A stretch of 64,000 bases of DNA from JAVBQJ01 sp031549115. GTDB taxonomy: Bacteria > Verrucomicrobiota > Lentisphaeria > Victivallales > Victivallaceae. Below the pieces are notes generated by a model. That model worked only from the letters and a program-made list of their open reading frames with translations. It was not told the origin of the DNA and ran no database searches. The stretch covers positions 15,187 through 79,186 of the forward strand of contig JAVBQJ010000043.1 of assembly GCA_031549115.1 (NCBI GenBank), in the 5' to 3' direction. The position numbers and the translations under genes were made by a program. Every line of letters begins with the position of its first letter. Positions within the stretch are counted from its first letter, which is position 1. Of this stretch, positions 18,247 through 26,747 are shown one piece after another.

Positions 18247-18253
18247 GCAATTT
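18238..18253. promoter_or_regulatory. Candidate GntR operator 2
   Basis: Perfect palindrome AAATTG-CAAG-CAATTT, overlapping the -35 box of the gntR promoter. The arms are identical to operator 1. Confidence 0.55.
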
Positions 18254-18417
18254 TCGAAAATTTTCCGAAAAAACTTGCATTTTTTTTGTAATCGACAGCG
18301 ATTTGATTGATCAGGCCCCTGCACCTCTGCGGCGGATATGTGTTGAGCTCACTTGAAAATCTGCTCTGCTTTGTTCTGTAAAAAAGTGCTATTTCCTTGA
18401 AAAAAATGGCATGCTGC

Positions 18418-18445
18418 TTGCATTTATTTTGCTTCTTGCTATAAT
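18418..18445 (+). promoter_or_regulatory. Promoter of the 18.7-kb DUF4838 gene
   Basis: TTGCAT (18418-18423), 16 bases, TATAAT (18440-18445). It implies a leader of about 205 bases before the DUF4838 start. The gap 18168-18658 holds only this promoter, the gntR control region and a possible short ORF. Confidence 0.6.
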
Positions 18446-18469
18446 AAAAACGAAAAGAGGGATTCAAAT

Positions 18470-18559
18470 ATGATACATGCAAAGCGAAACATAAAAACCC
18501 AACAAATTGTCGATGCAGTTTTACGGCAAACTGACGCCGGGGACCTCCTGATTGCGTGA
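18470..18559 (+). CDS. Possible 29-residue leader ORF
   Basis: ATG at 18470 is preceded by AGAGGG at workable spacing. The ORF reads MIHAKRNIKTQQIVDAVLRQ and continues nine more residues to TGA. It lies in the long leader of the DUF4838 gene. It could be a regulatory leader peptide, a decayed gene fragment or chance. Confidence 0.25.
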   Translation: MIHAKRNIKTQQIVDAVLRQTDAGDLLIA

Positions 18560-18658
18560 CATCATTCTGTATGGAAAAGCGCAAAAATCAAAATCGGCAC
18601 ATTGTAGCGCCATTGTTTCCGGGGTACTTATGGGCGTCTGCGGAAAGGACAAGCAAAC

Positions 18659-20968
18659 ATGAAGCAAACATGGTGGATTCTTAGCCTGTTACTCGGCGGA
18701 GTGCTCATGGCGCAAAGTACCAGTACCTTGCGCCCGATCGGCGAAGCGCAAGAGCTGGAGCTGGCACAATCTGCGATCCTGATTCCGGCAAATGCGCAAC
18801 CCACGGAGCTTACCGCGGCGCAACTGTTGCAAAAAACACTTCATGACATCTTTCAAGTGAATGTGCCGGTGATTGCCGAACCGGAAAGTCCGGCGGACGG
18901 AAGTGTCGTTCTGGCTGTGGGGAATACCGAATTCGGACGCGAAGCACGCCAGACGGGAGCGTTGGGAGACGCCGGATATGCATTGGAATTTTTCGACGGA
19001 AATCTCCTGCTGTACGGGGGACGGCGCAATGGCCCGATCAATGCGGTATTGGCGCTTCTGGAAGAAGACCTGGATTGCCGTTGGCCGGCACGGGATATGG
19101 CGGGGGTCATTCCCAGGCGTTCCGGCACGACACTTGGCGTGGTTCCACGCCGTTACCGGCCGCAACTGGAAATTCGCGATCCGTTTTTCATCGAAGGTTT
19201 TGAGCCGCAGTGGTGTGCGATGAACCGCACCAATCCGTTCATCCTGGGTGATGTGCCTCCGGATTTTGGCGGGCGTATTCGCTTTCACCGGCGCTACTTC
19301 TGTCATACCTTCAAAACCATCTTCCCGGCTGCGGTGTACGGCGCAGAACACCCGGATTTTTTTCCCTTGATTGACGGAAAACGCCGGGTGGCGGACGATG
19401 GTCAATTGTGCTTGTCCAATCCCGAGCTGGTACCCCTGGCCATTGAAATAATCCTGCAAGCCATCGAGGAAGACCCCGAAGCGCAGTTGATCGGCATCTC
19501 ACAGAACGATTGTAAATTCTTTTGCCAGTGTGAAGCTTGTCAACGTTTGATCACGGCAGAAGGTTCTCCCAGCGGATTGGTGCTTCACTTTGTCAATCAG
19601 GTCGCCGCGGGCATCGCCGAGGTATACCCCGACAAGAAAGTCGGGACATTGGCCTACATGGAAAGCTTCGCGCCGCCGGCGACCATCCGCCCGGCGAAAA
19701 ATGTGGTGATTCTCCTCTGTACGGATGTTCATACCGGTTCGAACCCTTTCCTTCTTGTCGATGAAACGGCGCGTTTTGCTTCGGCAATGCGGCAGTGGCA
19801 CGCATTGGGCGCGAAGATTTACATCTGGGATTACGTGGTGGATTTTTTGAATTATCCGCGTCCATACCCCAATTTGGCGATCATGGATCATGCGATCGAT
19901 TTCTACTGCGCCAATGGCGCGACCGGGGTGATGACGCAAGGCAACTATACCGTGGAGAATTGCTCCAGCTTTGGCGCTCTCAAAGCATGGTGCGTCGCCA
20001 AAAAACTATGGGACCCGGCCCGCAAACTTTCGGAATTGGCGCGGGAGTTCATTGTTCTGCATTACGGTGCCGCCGCACCCAAGATGCAAGAGTATCTGGA
20101 TTTGCAGGAGGCGGAGTGGCGGCGCTTCCATGCGGATGCTGTCGAAGGAGACCTCTTTGTGTTTTCAGACGGCTTCATTGCGCAGTCCCGGTCGCTTTTG
20201 GGAGAGGCCGCGGCTTTGGCGGGGGACGATCCGGAATTGGCCCGACGCATCGCGTTGGAGCGCTTCTGCGTCGATTATCAATATGCGTATGACGGGCTGA
20301 AATCCGCTGACGCACTGCCGGAATATCTGGCCAACCTTGAGACGATTCAGCAGTTCTTGCACAACAATGACATGACTTCGGTCTCTGAACTTGGCAATTA
20401 CGGCCCCCTCTTTGAACAGTGGCGGGGCAATGCCGAAATGGCGGCACGTCCGGCGTATTCGCCGAATGCAATCAAGCCGATCCCGAATACCACGGTGTTC
20501 ACCAATTTTCCGGTGTTGACCGTGGACGCGCCAGAGCTGGCCGAAGGAAGTGCGCTACGCCAGCCCGGCGGCAACTCCGATTGGTCAATTCAGATTGCGG
20601 CGGCAAATTTTTCTTCGCGCTTGAAGCCAGGTCGGGAGTATGTGGTGATGATGCCGGTCAAAATGGAGTATCAGGGTGCGCCACCGGCGTCCGGGACGCC
20701 GCTCTTCGTCCTGGGGCAGCACAATCCGGTGCATGGCGGCAACTCATTTGTCTGCACTCTTCCAGCCGGAGCCGGGACGGACGGTTTTCATGCGCTGGTA
20801 TTGGGAGTTTACCGGGCGACGACTCGGCGCTCCACCTCGATGCTGTACTTGGCAATTTACCCGAATGCTCCGGTGGAAGCCATGCAGTATGGAGCGTTGC
20901 AGTTGATTCCGCTGGAGGAGTATCGCGGTGTATTACCGTCTGCGTTGTCCAGGGAAATGCTCTATTGA
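18659..20968 (+). CDS. Secreted DUF4838 protein (putative glycoside hydrolase), paralogue 1
   Basis: 769 residues with signal peptide MKQTWWILSLLLGGVLMA. Residues ~40-150 resemble the alpha/beta N-terminal domain of GH67 alpha-glucuronidases (ILIPANAQPTELTAAQLLQ ... GGRRNGPINAVLALLEEDL, abbreviated). Residues ~190-500 are DUF4838, with the conserved ISQNDCKFFCQCEAC core (C-x-C-x2-C). The C-terminal ~200 residues look like a beta-sandwich. DUF4838 proteins are found in polysaccharide loci and are thought to be hydrolases; the activity is not established to my knowledge. The gene is divergent from gntR, GGAAAGG lies 12 bases before the ATG, and it stands as a single transcription unit. Confidence 0.85.
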   Translation: MKQTWWILSLLLGGVLMAQSTSTLRPIGEAQELELAQSAILIPANAQPTELTAAQLLQKTLHDIFQVNVPVIAEPESPADGSVVLAVGNTEFGREARQTGALGDAGYALEFFDGNLLLYGGRRNGPINAVLALLEEDLDCRWPARDMAGVIPRRSGTTLGVVPRRYRPQLEIRDPFFIEGFEPQWCAMNRTNPFILGDVPPDFGGRIRFHRRYFCHTFKTIFPAAVYGAEHPDFFPLIDGKRRVADDGQLCLSNPELVPLAIEIILQAIEEDPEAQLIGISQNDCKFFCQCEACQRLITAEGSPSGLVLHFVNQVAAGIAEVYPDKKVGTLAYMESFAPPATIRPAKNVVILLCTDVHTGSNPFLLVDETARFASAMRQWHALGAKIYIWDYVVDFLNYPRPYPNLAIMDHAIDFYCANGATGVMTQGNYTVENCSSFGALKAWCVAKKLWDPARKLSELAREFIVLHYGAAAPKMQEYLDLQEAEWRRFHADAVEGDLFVFSDGFIAQSRSLLGEAAALAGDDPELARRIALERFCVDYQYAYDGLKSADALPEYLANLETIQQFLHNNDMTSVSELGNYGPLFEQWRGNAEMAARPAYSPNAIKPIPNTTVFTNFPVLTVDAPELAEGSALRQPGGNSDWSIQIAAANFSSRLKPGREYVVMMPVKMEYQGAPPASGTPLFVLGQHNPVHGGNSFVCTLPAGAGTDGFHALVLGVYRATTRRSTSMLYLAIYPNAPVEAMQYGALQLIPLEEYRGVLPSALSREMLY

Positions 20969-21202
20969 CACAAAAGCCGGACAATAAGAATTACGATTTT
21001 TTCACGCTTTTTTAATTTCCTGAACTTGGCAAACACAATCAGGGCCAACTCGCCATTTTCCTCAGTTCCCCCCTTCGATGCCCGCATCCGTCACCGGCAT
21101 ATGCAATGCTTGGCGACTGCGCGACTCGACATGATTCGTCCGTTACCGCGCCCCCCTCCCCTGAAAAGCGCAAAAAAATACCGAAAAACACTTGAACTCC
21201 CC

Positions 21203-21230
21203 TTGACAAAAAATAAAAGTTTGCTATAAT
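21203..21230 (+). promoter_or_regulatory. Consensus promoter of the lacI-prepilin-DUF4838 operon
   Basis: A perfect TTGACA (21203-21208), 16 bases, and a perfect TATAAT (21225-21230). The 309-base gap 20969-21277 holds this promoter and its operator; I see nothing else in it. Confidence 0.85.
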
Positions 21231-21237
21231 TTAAGCA

Positions 21238-21255
21238 TGATAGCACCTGCTATCA
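21238..21255. promoter_or_regulatory. Palindromic LacI-type operator over the start site
   Basis: TGATAGCA-CC-TGCTATCA is a perfect 8-bp-arm palindrome placed 7 bases after the -10 box, over the expected transcription start. Autorepression by the LacI protein encoded next is the simple reading. Confidence 0.7.
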
Positions 21256-21277
21256 AAAACAAAAAGAGAGTTGGCAT

Positions 21278-22306
21278 ATGGCGGTAACCATAAAAGACGT
21301 GGCCGTGAAGGCCGGAGTTTCGCATCAGGCGGTATCGGCGGTATTGAACGGCAAGACCAATTGCCGGGTCGCCAATGCCACCCGGGAGCGGATTCTCGCC
21401 TGCGCCCGCGAAATGGCGTACCGTCCGAATTTTTCCGCCCGCTGGCTGAAGAGCCGCAAAACCGGGGTCATCACTGTGGTGGTTTATCCATGGGTGCGCT
21501 CCGAAAACGGCAGTTACTTCAGCACGGAATTCCAGCCGCCGTTCATGATGGCGGAAGCGCAGCAGCAGCTGGCGTCCGCCATCCGCCGCCAGGGTTATAC
21601 CTTAAAGCTGGAATACGCCTATCCGGGCAGCGACCTGCAGAAGCAGAGTCTGGAAATCGTCAATCCGAATCTCACCGACGGCATTATTTTCTGCAATTAC
21701 CAGGGCGGTGAATTTACGGAGGTACTGGAGAAATTACAGTTGCCGCATCTGTTTTTCGGCTATTATGTGGACAGCACCCGAAGCGACATCCCGCTGCTCG
21801 GGCTGGATATCCGGACCGGGTTGTGCGCCGCGATCCGATCGCTGGTGGCGGCGGGGCGCAACCGGATCGCCTATTGCGGCGTCGGCACCTGCCGGTTGCT
21901 GCCGCTCCTGTGCGAAGAGCTGAAATCGCTCGAGTTGTTTGATCCGGCCCGGATTCATATCGTATACGATTACTATGACGTACAACGGCTGCTGAAGCAA
22001 TACCGCCCGGAGGATTTCGACGCGGTCGTATGCTCCAACGACGTGATGGCCAACTGGGTTTACCGGGAGGCGCAATGTCACGACATCGACGTCCCCGGGA
22101 CGCTGGCCATCGTCGGGTACGACAACGATCCGGCGTACGATTTCATCTCCACTGTCGGCTTGGACTCGGAGGCATTCCATGCCAGCGCAGCGGAGCTGCT
22201 GGCCGGCGCCATCGAGCAGCCTTCGGAATCCTTGATCCATAAAGTATTTGAAACCGAGTTTTTTCCACGTCAAACCACGCCAAAGAAAAGGATAAGTCGG
22301 AAATGA
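21278..22306 (+). CDS. LacI-family transcriptional regulator
   Basis: 342 residues. The N-terminal helix-turn-helix and hinge are typical (TIKDVAVKAGVSHQAVSAVL, then YRPNFSARWLKSRKT). A periplasmic-binding-protein-like sugar-sensing domain follows (DGIIFCNYQ, DAVVCSNDVMANWVYREA, AIVGYDNDP). GAGAG precedes ATG 21278. The promoter has an overlapping palindrome, so the operon is probably autorepressed and induced by a saccharide. The stop overlaps the prepilin start (ATGA at 22303-22306). A regulator as first gene of its own target operon is compact and helps tie the prepilin to glycan sensing. Confidence 0.93.
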   Translation: MAVTIKDVAVKAGVSHQAVSAVLNGKTNCRVANATRERILACAREMAYRPNFSARWLKSRKTGVITVVVYPWVRSENGSYFSTEFQPPFMMAEAQQQLASAIRRQGYTLKLEYAYPGSDLQKQSLEIVNPNLTDGIIFCNYQGGEFTEVLEKLQLPHLFFGYYVDSTRSDIPLLGLDIRTGLCAAIRSLVAAGRNRIAYCGVGTCRLLPLLCEELKSLELFDPARIHIVYDYYDVQRLLKQYRPEDFDAVVCSNDVMANWVYREAQCHDIDVPGTLAIVGYDNDPAYDFISTVGLDSEAFHASAAELLAGAIEQPSESLIHKVFETEFFPRQTTPKKRISRK

Positions 22307-22968
22307 AACGGAAAAAAATTTTTACACTCATCGAGCTCCTGGTCGTAATCGCGATCATCGCGATTCTCGCCAGCATGCTGCTGCCGGCGTTGAGCAAAGC
22401 ACGCGCGAAAGCGCAAAACACCAAATGCCTCAACAATCAGAAACAGCAGGGGCTGTACTTCGTGCTGTATGCCAATGACTACGATGACTGGATGCCGAAC
22501 TGGACGAATGCCCCCTCCGATCGCACGTACGCCTGGGGACAATGGGTGGGTGCGCTGCTGGCGCCGCGCCCGAGCACCTATTTCTGGCAGGAAACGTGGT
22601 GGGGACTGGGCTACGGTCCGGACAGCCCGGCGCTCTATCTGTGCCCGACCCGTTCGGTCGAAAACGTCAACTACAATTACTGGTATCGCATGTATGATAC
22701 CGGTTACGGCGACGCCTTCAGCAATGCCGATCTGCGCGGCAAGTCGCTGCGCTACGGCAATGAGATGCGCTATGACATCATGAACTCGAATTGGATTCTG
22801 GCCGACAACGCCGTCGGCAACGGCCTGGACGACACATTGTCGCATGGCGGCACGGGGATGAACGTGCTGTTCTTTGACGGCCACGGCAAGTGGGTCATGC
22901 CCAGCGCCGCCGTCGACAACAACTTGGAAGCCACCTTGCAGCGCACCCGCGAGTTCGGTCTGGAATGA
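22303..22968 (+). CDS. Type II-like prepilin (H-X9-DG family), cassette 2
   Basis: 221 residues: leader MKRKKI, then FTLIELLVVIAIIAILAS, then the helix MLLPALSKARAKAQNTKC. The C-terminal H-X9-DG region reads HGGTGMNVLFFDGHGKW. It is predicted to be cleaved and methylated like type II pseudopilins, here with Ile at the -1 position instead of Gly. Start and stop overlap the neighbouring genes by four bases each (lacI upstream, DUF4838 downstream), so all three proteins are made from one transcript. The role is probably surface or secretion apparatus for the partner hydrolase (inference). Confidence 0.88.
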   Translation: MKRKKIFTLIELLVVIAIIAILASMLLPALSKARAKAQNTKCLNNQKQQGLYFVLYANDYDDWMPNWTNAPSDRTYAWGQWVGALLAPRPSTYFWQETWWGLGYGPDSPALYLCPTRSVENVNYNYWYRMYDTGYGDAFSNADLRGKSLRYGNEMRYDIMNSNWILADNAVGNGLDDTLSHGGTGMNVLFFDGHGKWVMPSAAVDNNLEATLQRTREFGLE

Positions 22969-25856
22969 TGAAACCCGCAGCCTTGCTTCTGGCGTTGTGC
23001 CTGGGTTGGAGCGGCTTCGCGCAATTCGGTCCGGTGACCGGATTGCGCTGGGCCGGGCACGGTGACACTCCGGCAAGTTCGGCGCGCTTCCAGCTCACGC
23101 AGAACGGCATTGCCGTCGAATTTCAGCCATCGCCGGTCAACGGCTGCTGGGTGCGCGGCGAACTTGCGAAAACGCGTCCGACCGGCGGCTTCCTGACCTT
23201 TCGCGGCCGCAGCACCGACGGCCAGGAGCGGTCGGCCGCGATGCATGTCAATCTCCTGACCGCCGACGGCAAGCACGCCGGCTTCCTCAGCTACATCGAT
23301 CTGGCCCCGGAGTGGCAGGAATACAATATCAATTTGCAACTGCGGACGCTGTCGTGGACCGAAGCGCGGCAGGGCAAACTGGTATTCACCGGCGGCGACG
23401 CCGGCGCGATCGATCTGGCCGAGGGAGAAATCGAGTCGATCATGTTTTCCAGCGGTCTTCCCGGCACCGCCGAGATCGCCGATCTGGCGCTGGCGCCGGT
23501 TCCGTCCGACGAAGTCACGCGCGACGCCGTTGCCGCCGTCATCGAAAAACGTCTGAAAGAGCACCCCAAGGTTGTACCCTACCGTTTCGCCCATACCGGA
23601 AACGAGAGTTTTGAACTCGCCCGCGACGGCCATAGCGATTGGCAAATCGCCATCCCGGCGGATACTCCGGCTTACGCCTTTGCCGCCGCCGAGCTGGCGC
23701 GGTATATCCGGCTGGCGACGCAGGCGGAAATGCCGGTCGTCACCGACGCGGCGGCACCGGCAATCACTCTCGCGGTCGTGTCTCCCGAGAGCGCCGAAGA
23801 CGGCTTCCGCGTGACCGGCAATGCCGACGGCATCGCCATTGTCGCGAACAATTCGCGCAGCCTCCTGTTTGCCGTGTACGGCTTTCTGGAAAAATCGCTC
23901 GGCATCCGTTTTCTCGCCCCGTACGACTTCGCCGAAATCGTCCCCGCTGTCGCGGCCTGGGAGTTGCCGGAGTTCGATGACGCGGAGCAGGCGGCATATT
24001 CGTACCGGCGGATGCACTACTGCAGCGCCGGCGACATCACACCGCATGAGCTTTTGTTCACCGTCGCCGACTGGAACGTCAAAAACCGCTTCAACGTGCA
24101 GCTTGAGCGGCTCTATTCGATCTGGGAACCCGCCGAAGAACAGACGCGCAAGCAGCGCAATATCGAGGCTTTTTATGCCCTGCGCGGCGGCTGCATCGAG
24201 TACGTCGAATACTGGGGACACAATTATCACTTGTTCGTGCCGCCGGAGCAATACTTCGCCACGCACCCCGAATATTTCCCCTATGACCGCGCCACCGGCG
24301 TCCGGCGCGCGGACCAGGCGCAACTATGCACCACCAATCCGGAGGTGATCCGGATCATCGCCGACCGGGTGCTCGAATACTTCCGCGCCACCCCCGACGC
24401 GGAGTTCTTTCCGCTCTTTCAGGAGGACGGCACCACGCTGTGGTGCCAGTGCGACGGGTGTCTCGCCATCGTCGCGCCGCACCGGCGCGATGTCACTGGT
24501 TACGACGCCGACCGGGTGATCTATCTGGCCAATGCGGTCGCCGACGCGATCCAGCCGGAATTTCCGGGCAGAAAGATCGTCACCTACGCCTACAGCACCG
24601 GTAGTACGCCGCCGGATGTGATCATGCCGAACGAACACGTTTATATCGAGTATTGCGTCTACGGCGACGGCAACCCCACCATTCCCGCCTATCGCGGCAA
24701 CGACCGCGCCAATATCGAACGCTGGCAACAGCTCACCGGCGGCCGGATGATCATTTACAGCTACCACGCGCTCGGCTTCACCTATCAATTCCGCGATCCG
24801 GCGACAATGGCGCAGGATCTGCGTTACTTCGCCGACATCGGCTTGCGCGGCACTTGCCAGGAAACCGCCGAAACCTGGGGCATGGACGGCTATCTGTATT
24901 ATATTTCGGCGCGGCTGGCCTGGAATCCATGGCTGGATCTGGACGCGCTCGAAAGCGACTACTTCGCCAAACTCTATGGACCGGCGGCCGGACCGATGCG
25001 GGAATTCCATCACCGTCTGCTCGCAGGCCTGTCCGATCCGGCACGCTATGTGTCGATCCTGTTCGCCCGCAAGCCGTGTCTCACGAACGAAGAAATGACG
25101 GCTCTGGAGCAGTTGCAGCTGGAAGCCGAACAGTTGGCGCCGGAATCGGCAGCAGTGGCGTTTCATCGCAAAACCCTGCGTTATATTCAAGCCGCCAACC
25201 GGATGATCGCGCTGTGTCGGCATTTGCTGGAGGAGCCGACCGAAGCCAACCGGGCGCAGGCGGAGACGGCATGCGACGCCGTGATCGCGTTGGTCCTGGA
25301 GCAGGCGCCGGACTGGGTGGTAACGCGTTATGACATCGGCACCGCGGAGCATCTGAAAACCATGATCAAGATGATCATGGACGAGGCCGGAGGGCTGGCG
25401 GAATTGAAGCGCGGCCATACGATTTTGCAGGTATTGTCGACACCGTGGCAGTTCCGCACCGACGGCGCGGCTGCGGGAGACGCGGCAAAGTGGTACGCCG
25501 CCGATTTCGACGACAGCGGCTGGAAGCCGGTCAACTCGGGGGCATTCTGGGAGGACCAGGGCTTTCCCGGCTTCGACGGTATCGGCTGGTACCGCCGCAC
25601 TGTGGAATTGCCGGAAGACACCGCGGGGCTGCGTCTGTACTTCGGCGGCGCCGACGAACGGGCGTGGGTCTACCTCGACGGCGTTCTCATCGGCGCGCAC
25701 GAAGCCGGCGATATCGGCCAATTGTGGCAGGAGGCGTTTTACATCGACCTGCCCGCCGGTGTCGCGCCCGGTCTCCACCAATTGACGGTAAAAGTGATCG
25801 ATACCGCCGGCGGTGGCGGCCTGTGGAAAGATGTTTTCCTGGTAAGAAAAAAATGA
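22965..25856 (+). CDS. Large secreted DUF4838 protein with N- and C-terminal beta-sandwiches, paralogue 2
   Basis: 963 residues with a signal peptide (MMKPAALLLALCLGWSGFA). Residues ~25-190 form a carbohydrate-binding-like sandwich, ~210-320 a GH67-type N-terminal domain (PAYAFAAAELARYIRLA), and ~330-640 DUF4838 with the LFQEDGTTLWCQCDGC core. Residues ~830-960 look like a jelly-roll domain of the GH2/beta-galactosidase kind (WKPVNSGAFWEDQG ... GIGWYRRTVELP). ATG 22965 overlaps the prepilin stop. This is the enzyme of the LacI-controlled cassette. Probable exo-acting glycan hydrolase; the substrate is unknown. Confidence 0.85.
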   Translation: MMKPAALLLALCLGWSGFAQFGPVTGLRWAGHGDTPASSARFQLTQNGIAVEFQPSPVNGCWVRGELAKTRPTGGFLTFRGRSTDGQERSAAMHVNLLTADGKHAGFLSYIDLAPEWQEYNINLQLRTLSWTEARQGKLVFTGGDAGAIDLAEGEIESIMFSSGLPGTAEIADLALAPVPSDEVTRDAVAAVIEKRLKEHPKVVPYRFAHTGNESFELARDGHSDWQIAIPADTPAYAFAAAELARYIRLATQAEMPVVTDAAAPAITLAVVSPESAEDGFRVTGNADGIAIVANNSRSLLFAVYGFLEKSLGIRFLAPYDFAEIVPAVAAWELPEFDDAEQAAYSYRRMHYCSAGDITPHELLFTVADWNVKNRFNVQLERLYSIWEPAEEQTRKQRNIEAFYALRGGCIEYVEYWGHNYHLFVPPEQYFATHPEYFPYDRATGVRRADQAQLCTTNPEVIRIIADRVLEYFRATPDAEFFPLFQEDGTTLWCQCDGCLAIVAPHRRDVTGYDADRVIYLANAVADAIQPEFPGRKIVTYAYSTGSTPPDVIMPNEHVYIEYCVYGDGNPTIPAYRGNDRANIERWQQLTGGRMIIYSYHALGFTYQFRDPATMAQDLRYFADIGLRGTCQETAETWGMDGYLYYISARLAWNPWLDLDALESDYFAKLYGPAAGPMREFHHRLLAGLSDPARYVSILFARKPCLTNEEMTALEQLQLEAEQLAPESAAVAFHRKTLRYIQAANRMIALCRHLLEEPTEANRAQAETACDAVIALVLEQAPDWVVTRYDIGTAEHLKTMIKMIMDEAGGLAELKRGHTILQVLSTPWQFRTDGAAAGDAAKWYAADFDDSGWKPVNSGAFWEDQGFPGFDGIGWYRRTVELPEDTAGLRLYFGGADERAWVYLDGVLIGAHEAGDIGQLWQEAFYIDLPAGVAPGLHQLTVKVIDTAGGGGLWKDVFLVRKK

Positions 25857-25867
25857 TTTCCCCCCGC

Positions 25868-26608
25868 TCAACGAAGCGACTCGATGAACTCTTTCGGGGT
25901 ACAGCGAAAATGGCGCTTGAATTGACGCAGGAAGTAATTCACGTCGTTGAAGCCGCACCGCGACGCCACCTCCCCCAATGACGGATAGGGTGAACACAAG
26001 AGGCGCCTGGCCAGTTCCAGGCGTCGGCTGTTCACGTACGCAACCGGCGTGATGCCGTAGGTTTCGCGGAACATCGCGGAAAAATGGCTGTGGCTCAAAC
26101 CGCACTGCCGCGCGAAACTCGCGATCGAACGCTCTTCGGTGAAGTGCGCGTCGAGCAATCGTTTGGCTTTGCGCAACGCCGGATTGCCGCATTCGCTTTC
26201 GGGCTCCTTGGCGGCAATCCGGGAAACCAGGCTATGCAATAACCCCCGCATCATTTCCCGCCAGTTCCGGTCGCCGCAATTGCCCACTTCGATCAACTCG
26301 GAAAACCAGCGGCCGACAAAGCGGTCTCCGGCGTAGGACTCCACTCGCGCTGTCGGGTCCAGGCGCCCCGGCGGGTACGCAAATTGACTGAACAACGTCA
26401 CTGCCTCTCCAACGCTTTCCTGCCGGTGCATGGTGTCGGGAGGCACGATCAGCAGATCCCCCTCCGCGGTTTCGAAATATTGTTCGCCGAGCCAGTGACG
26501 GCAGCACCCCTCCTCCTGCCATACCAGTTCGACGGTGTCGTGACGGTGTGGTTTCACCGGTACGGTCCCGAGATACATTCCAAAGAATTTCGGCTCCAAA
26601 TCATTCAT
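25868..26608 (-). CDS. AraC-family transcriptional regulator of the 26.7-kb cassette
   Basis: About 246 residues. The N-terminal cupin domain carries PVKPHRHDTVELVWQEEG and PDTMHRQ. The C-terminal double helix-turn-helix includes SIASFARQCGLSHSHFSAMF and GEVASRCGFNDVNYFLRQFK. I place the start at ATG 26606-26608 rather than GTG 26635, because tandem operator-like repeats begin at 26613. It ends 11 bases from the convergent DUF4838 stop and is divergent from a prepilin/hydrolase operon, which it probably activates in response to a sugar. Confidence 0.88.
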   Translation of the reverse strand: MNDLEPKFFGMYLGTVPVKPHRHDTVELVWQEEGCCRHWLGEQYFETAEGDLLIVPPDTMHRQESVGEAVTLFSQFAYPPGRLDPTARVESYAGDRFVGRWFSELIEVGNCGDRNWREMMRGLLHSLVSRIAAKEPESECGNPALRKAKRLLDAHFTEERSIASFARQCGLSHSHFSAMFRETYGITPVAYVNSRRLELARRLLCSPYPSLGEVASRCGFNDVNYFLRQFKRHFRCTPKEFIESLR

Positions 26609-26612
26609 ATCG

Positions 26613-26650
26613 ACAAAAAATCCAGTAACTTTCACAAAAAATCCAGCAAC
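26613..26650. promoter_or_regulatory. Tandem 17-bp AraC-type half-sites, 21-bp period
   Basis: ACAAAAAATCCAGTAAC (26613-26629) and ACAAAAAATCCAGCAAC (26634-26650) differ at one base and are 21 bases apart. An inverted partial copy (GGATTTTTTA, 26668-26677) sits in the promoter spacer. The second repeat ends 6 bases before the -35 box, the position expected for an activator contacting RNA polymerase. Confidence 0.7.
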
Positions 26651-26656
26651 AATCCA

Positions 26657-26685
26657 TTGACGAACATGGATTTTTTAACTATACT
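26657..26685 (+). promoter_or_regulatory. Promoter of the prepilin/hydrolase operon
   Basis: TTGACG (26657-26662), 17 bases, TATACT (26680-26685). It lies immediately downstream of the tandem operator. Confidence 0.75.
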
Positions 26686-26747
26686 ATTACCAGTAGCACA
26701 GCCTGAGTTAAAAAGCAAATGAACTGTCACCGAAGGAGCGAAGCAAA

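Noticed and set aside
18219..18584. 121-residue minus-strand open frame in the gntR/DUF4838 gap
   Set aside because: It covers both promoters and the palindromic operators, has no ribosome site, and its product resembles no protein.
26609..26635. GTG start giving a longer AraC protein
   Set aside because: The added codons overlap the first 17-bp operator repeat and no ribosome site precedes the GTG.
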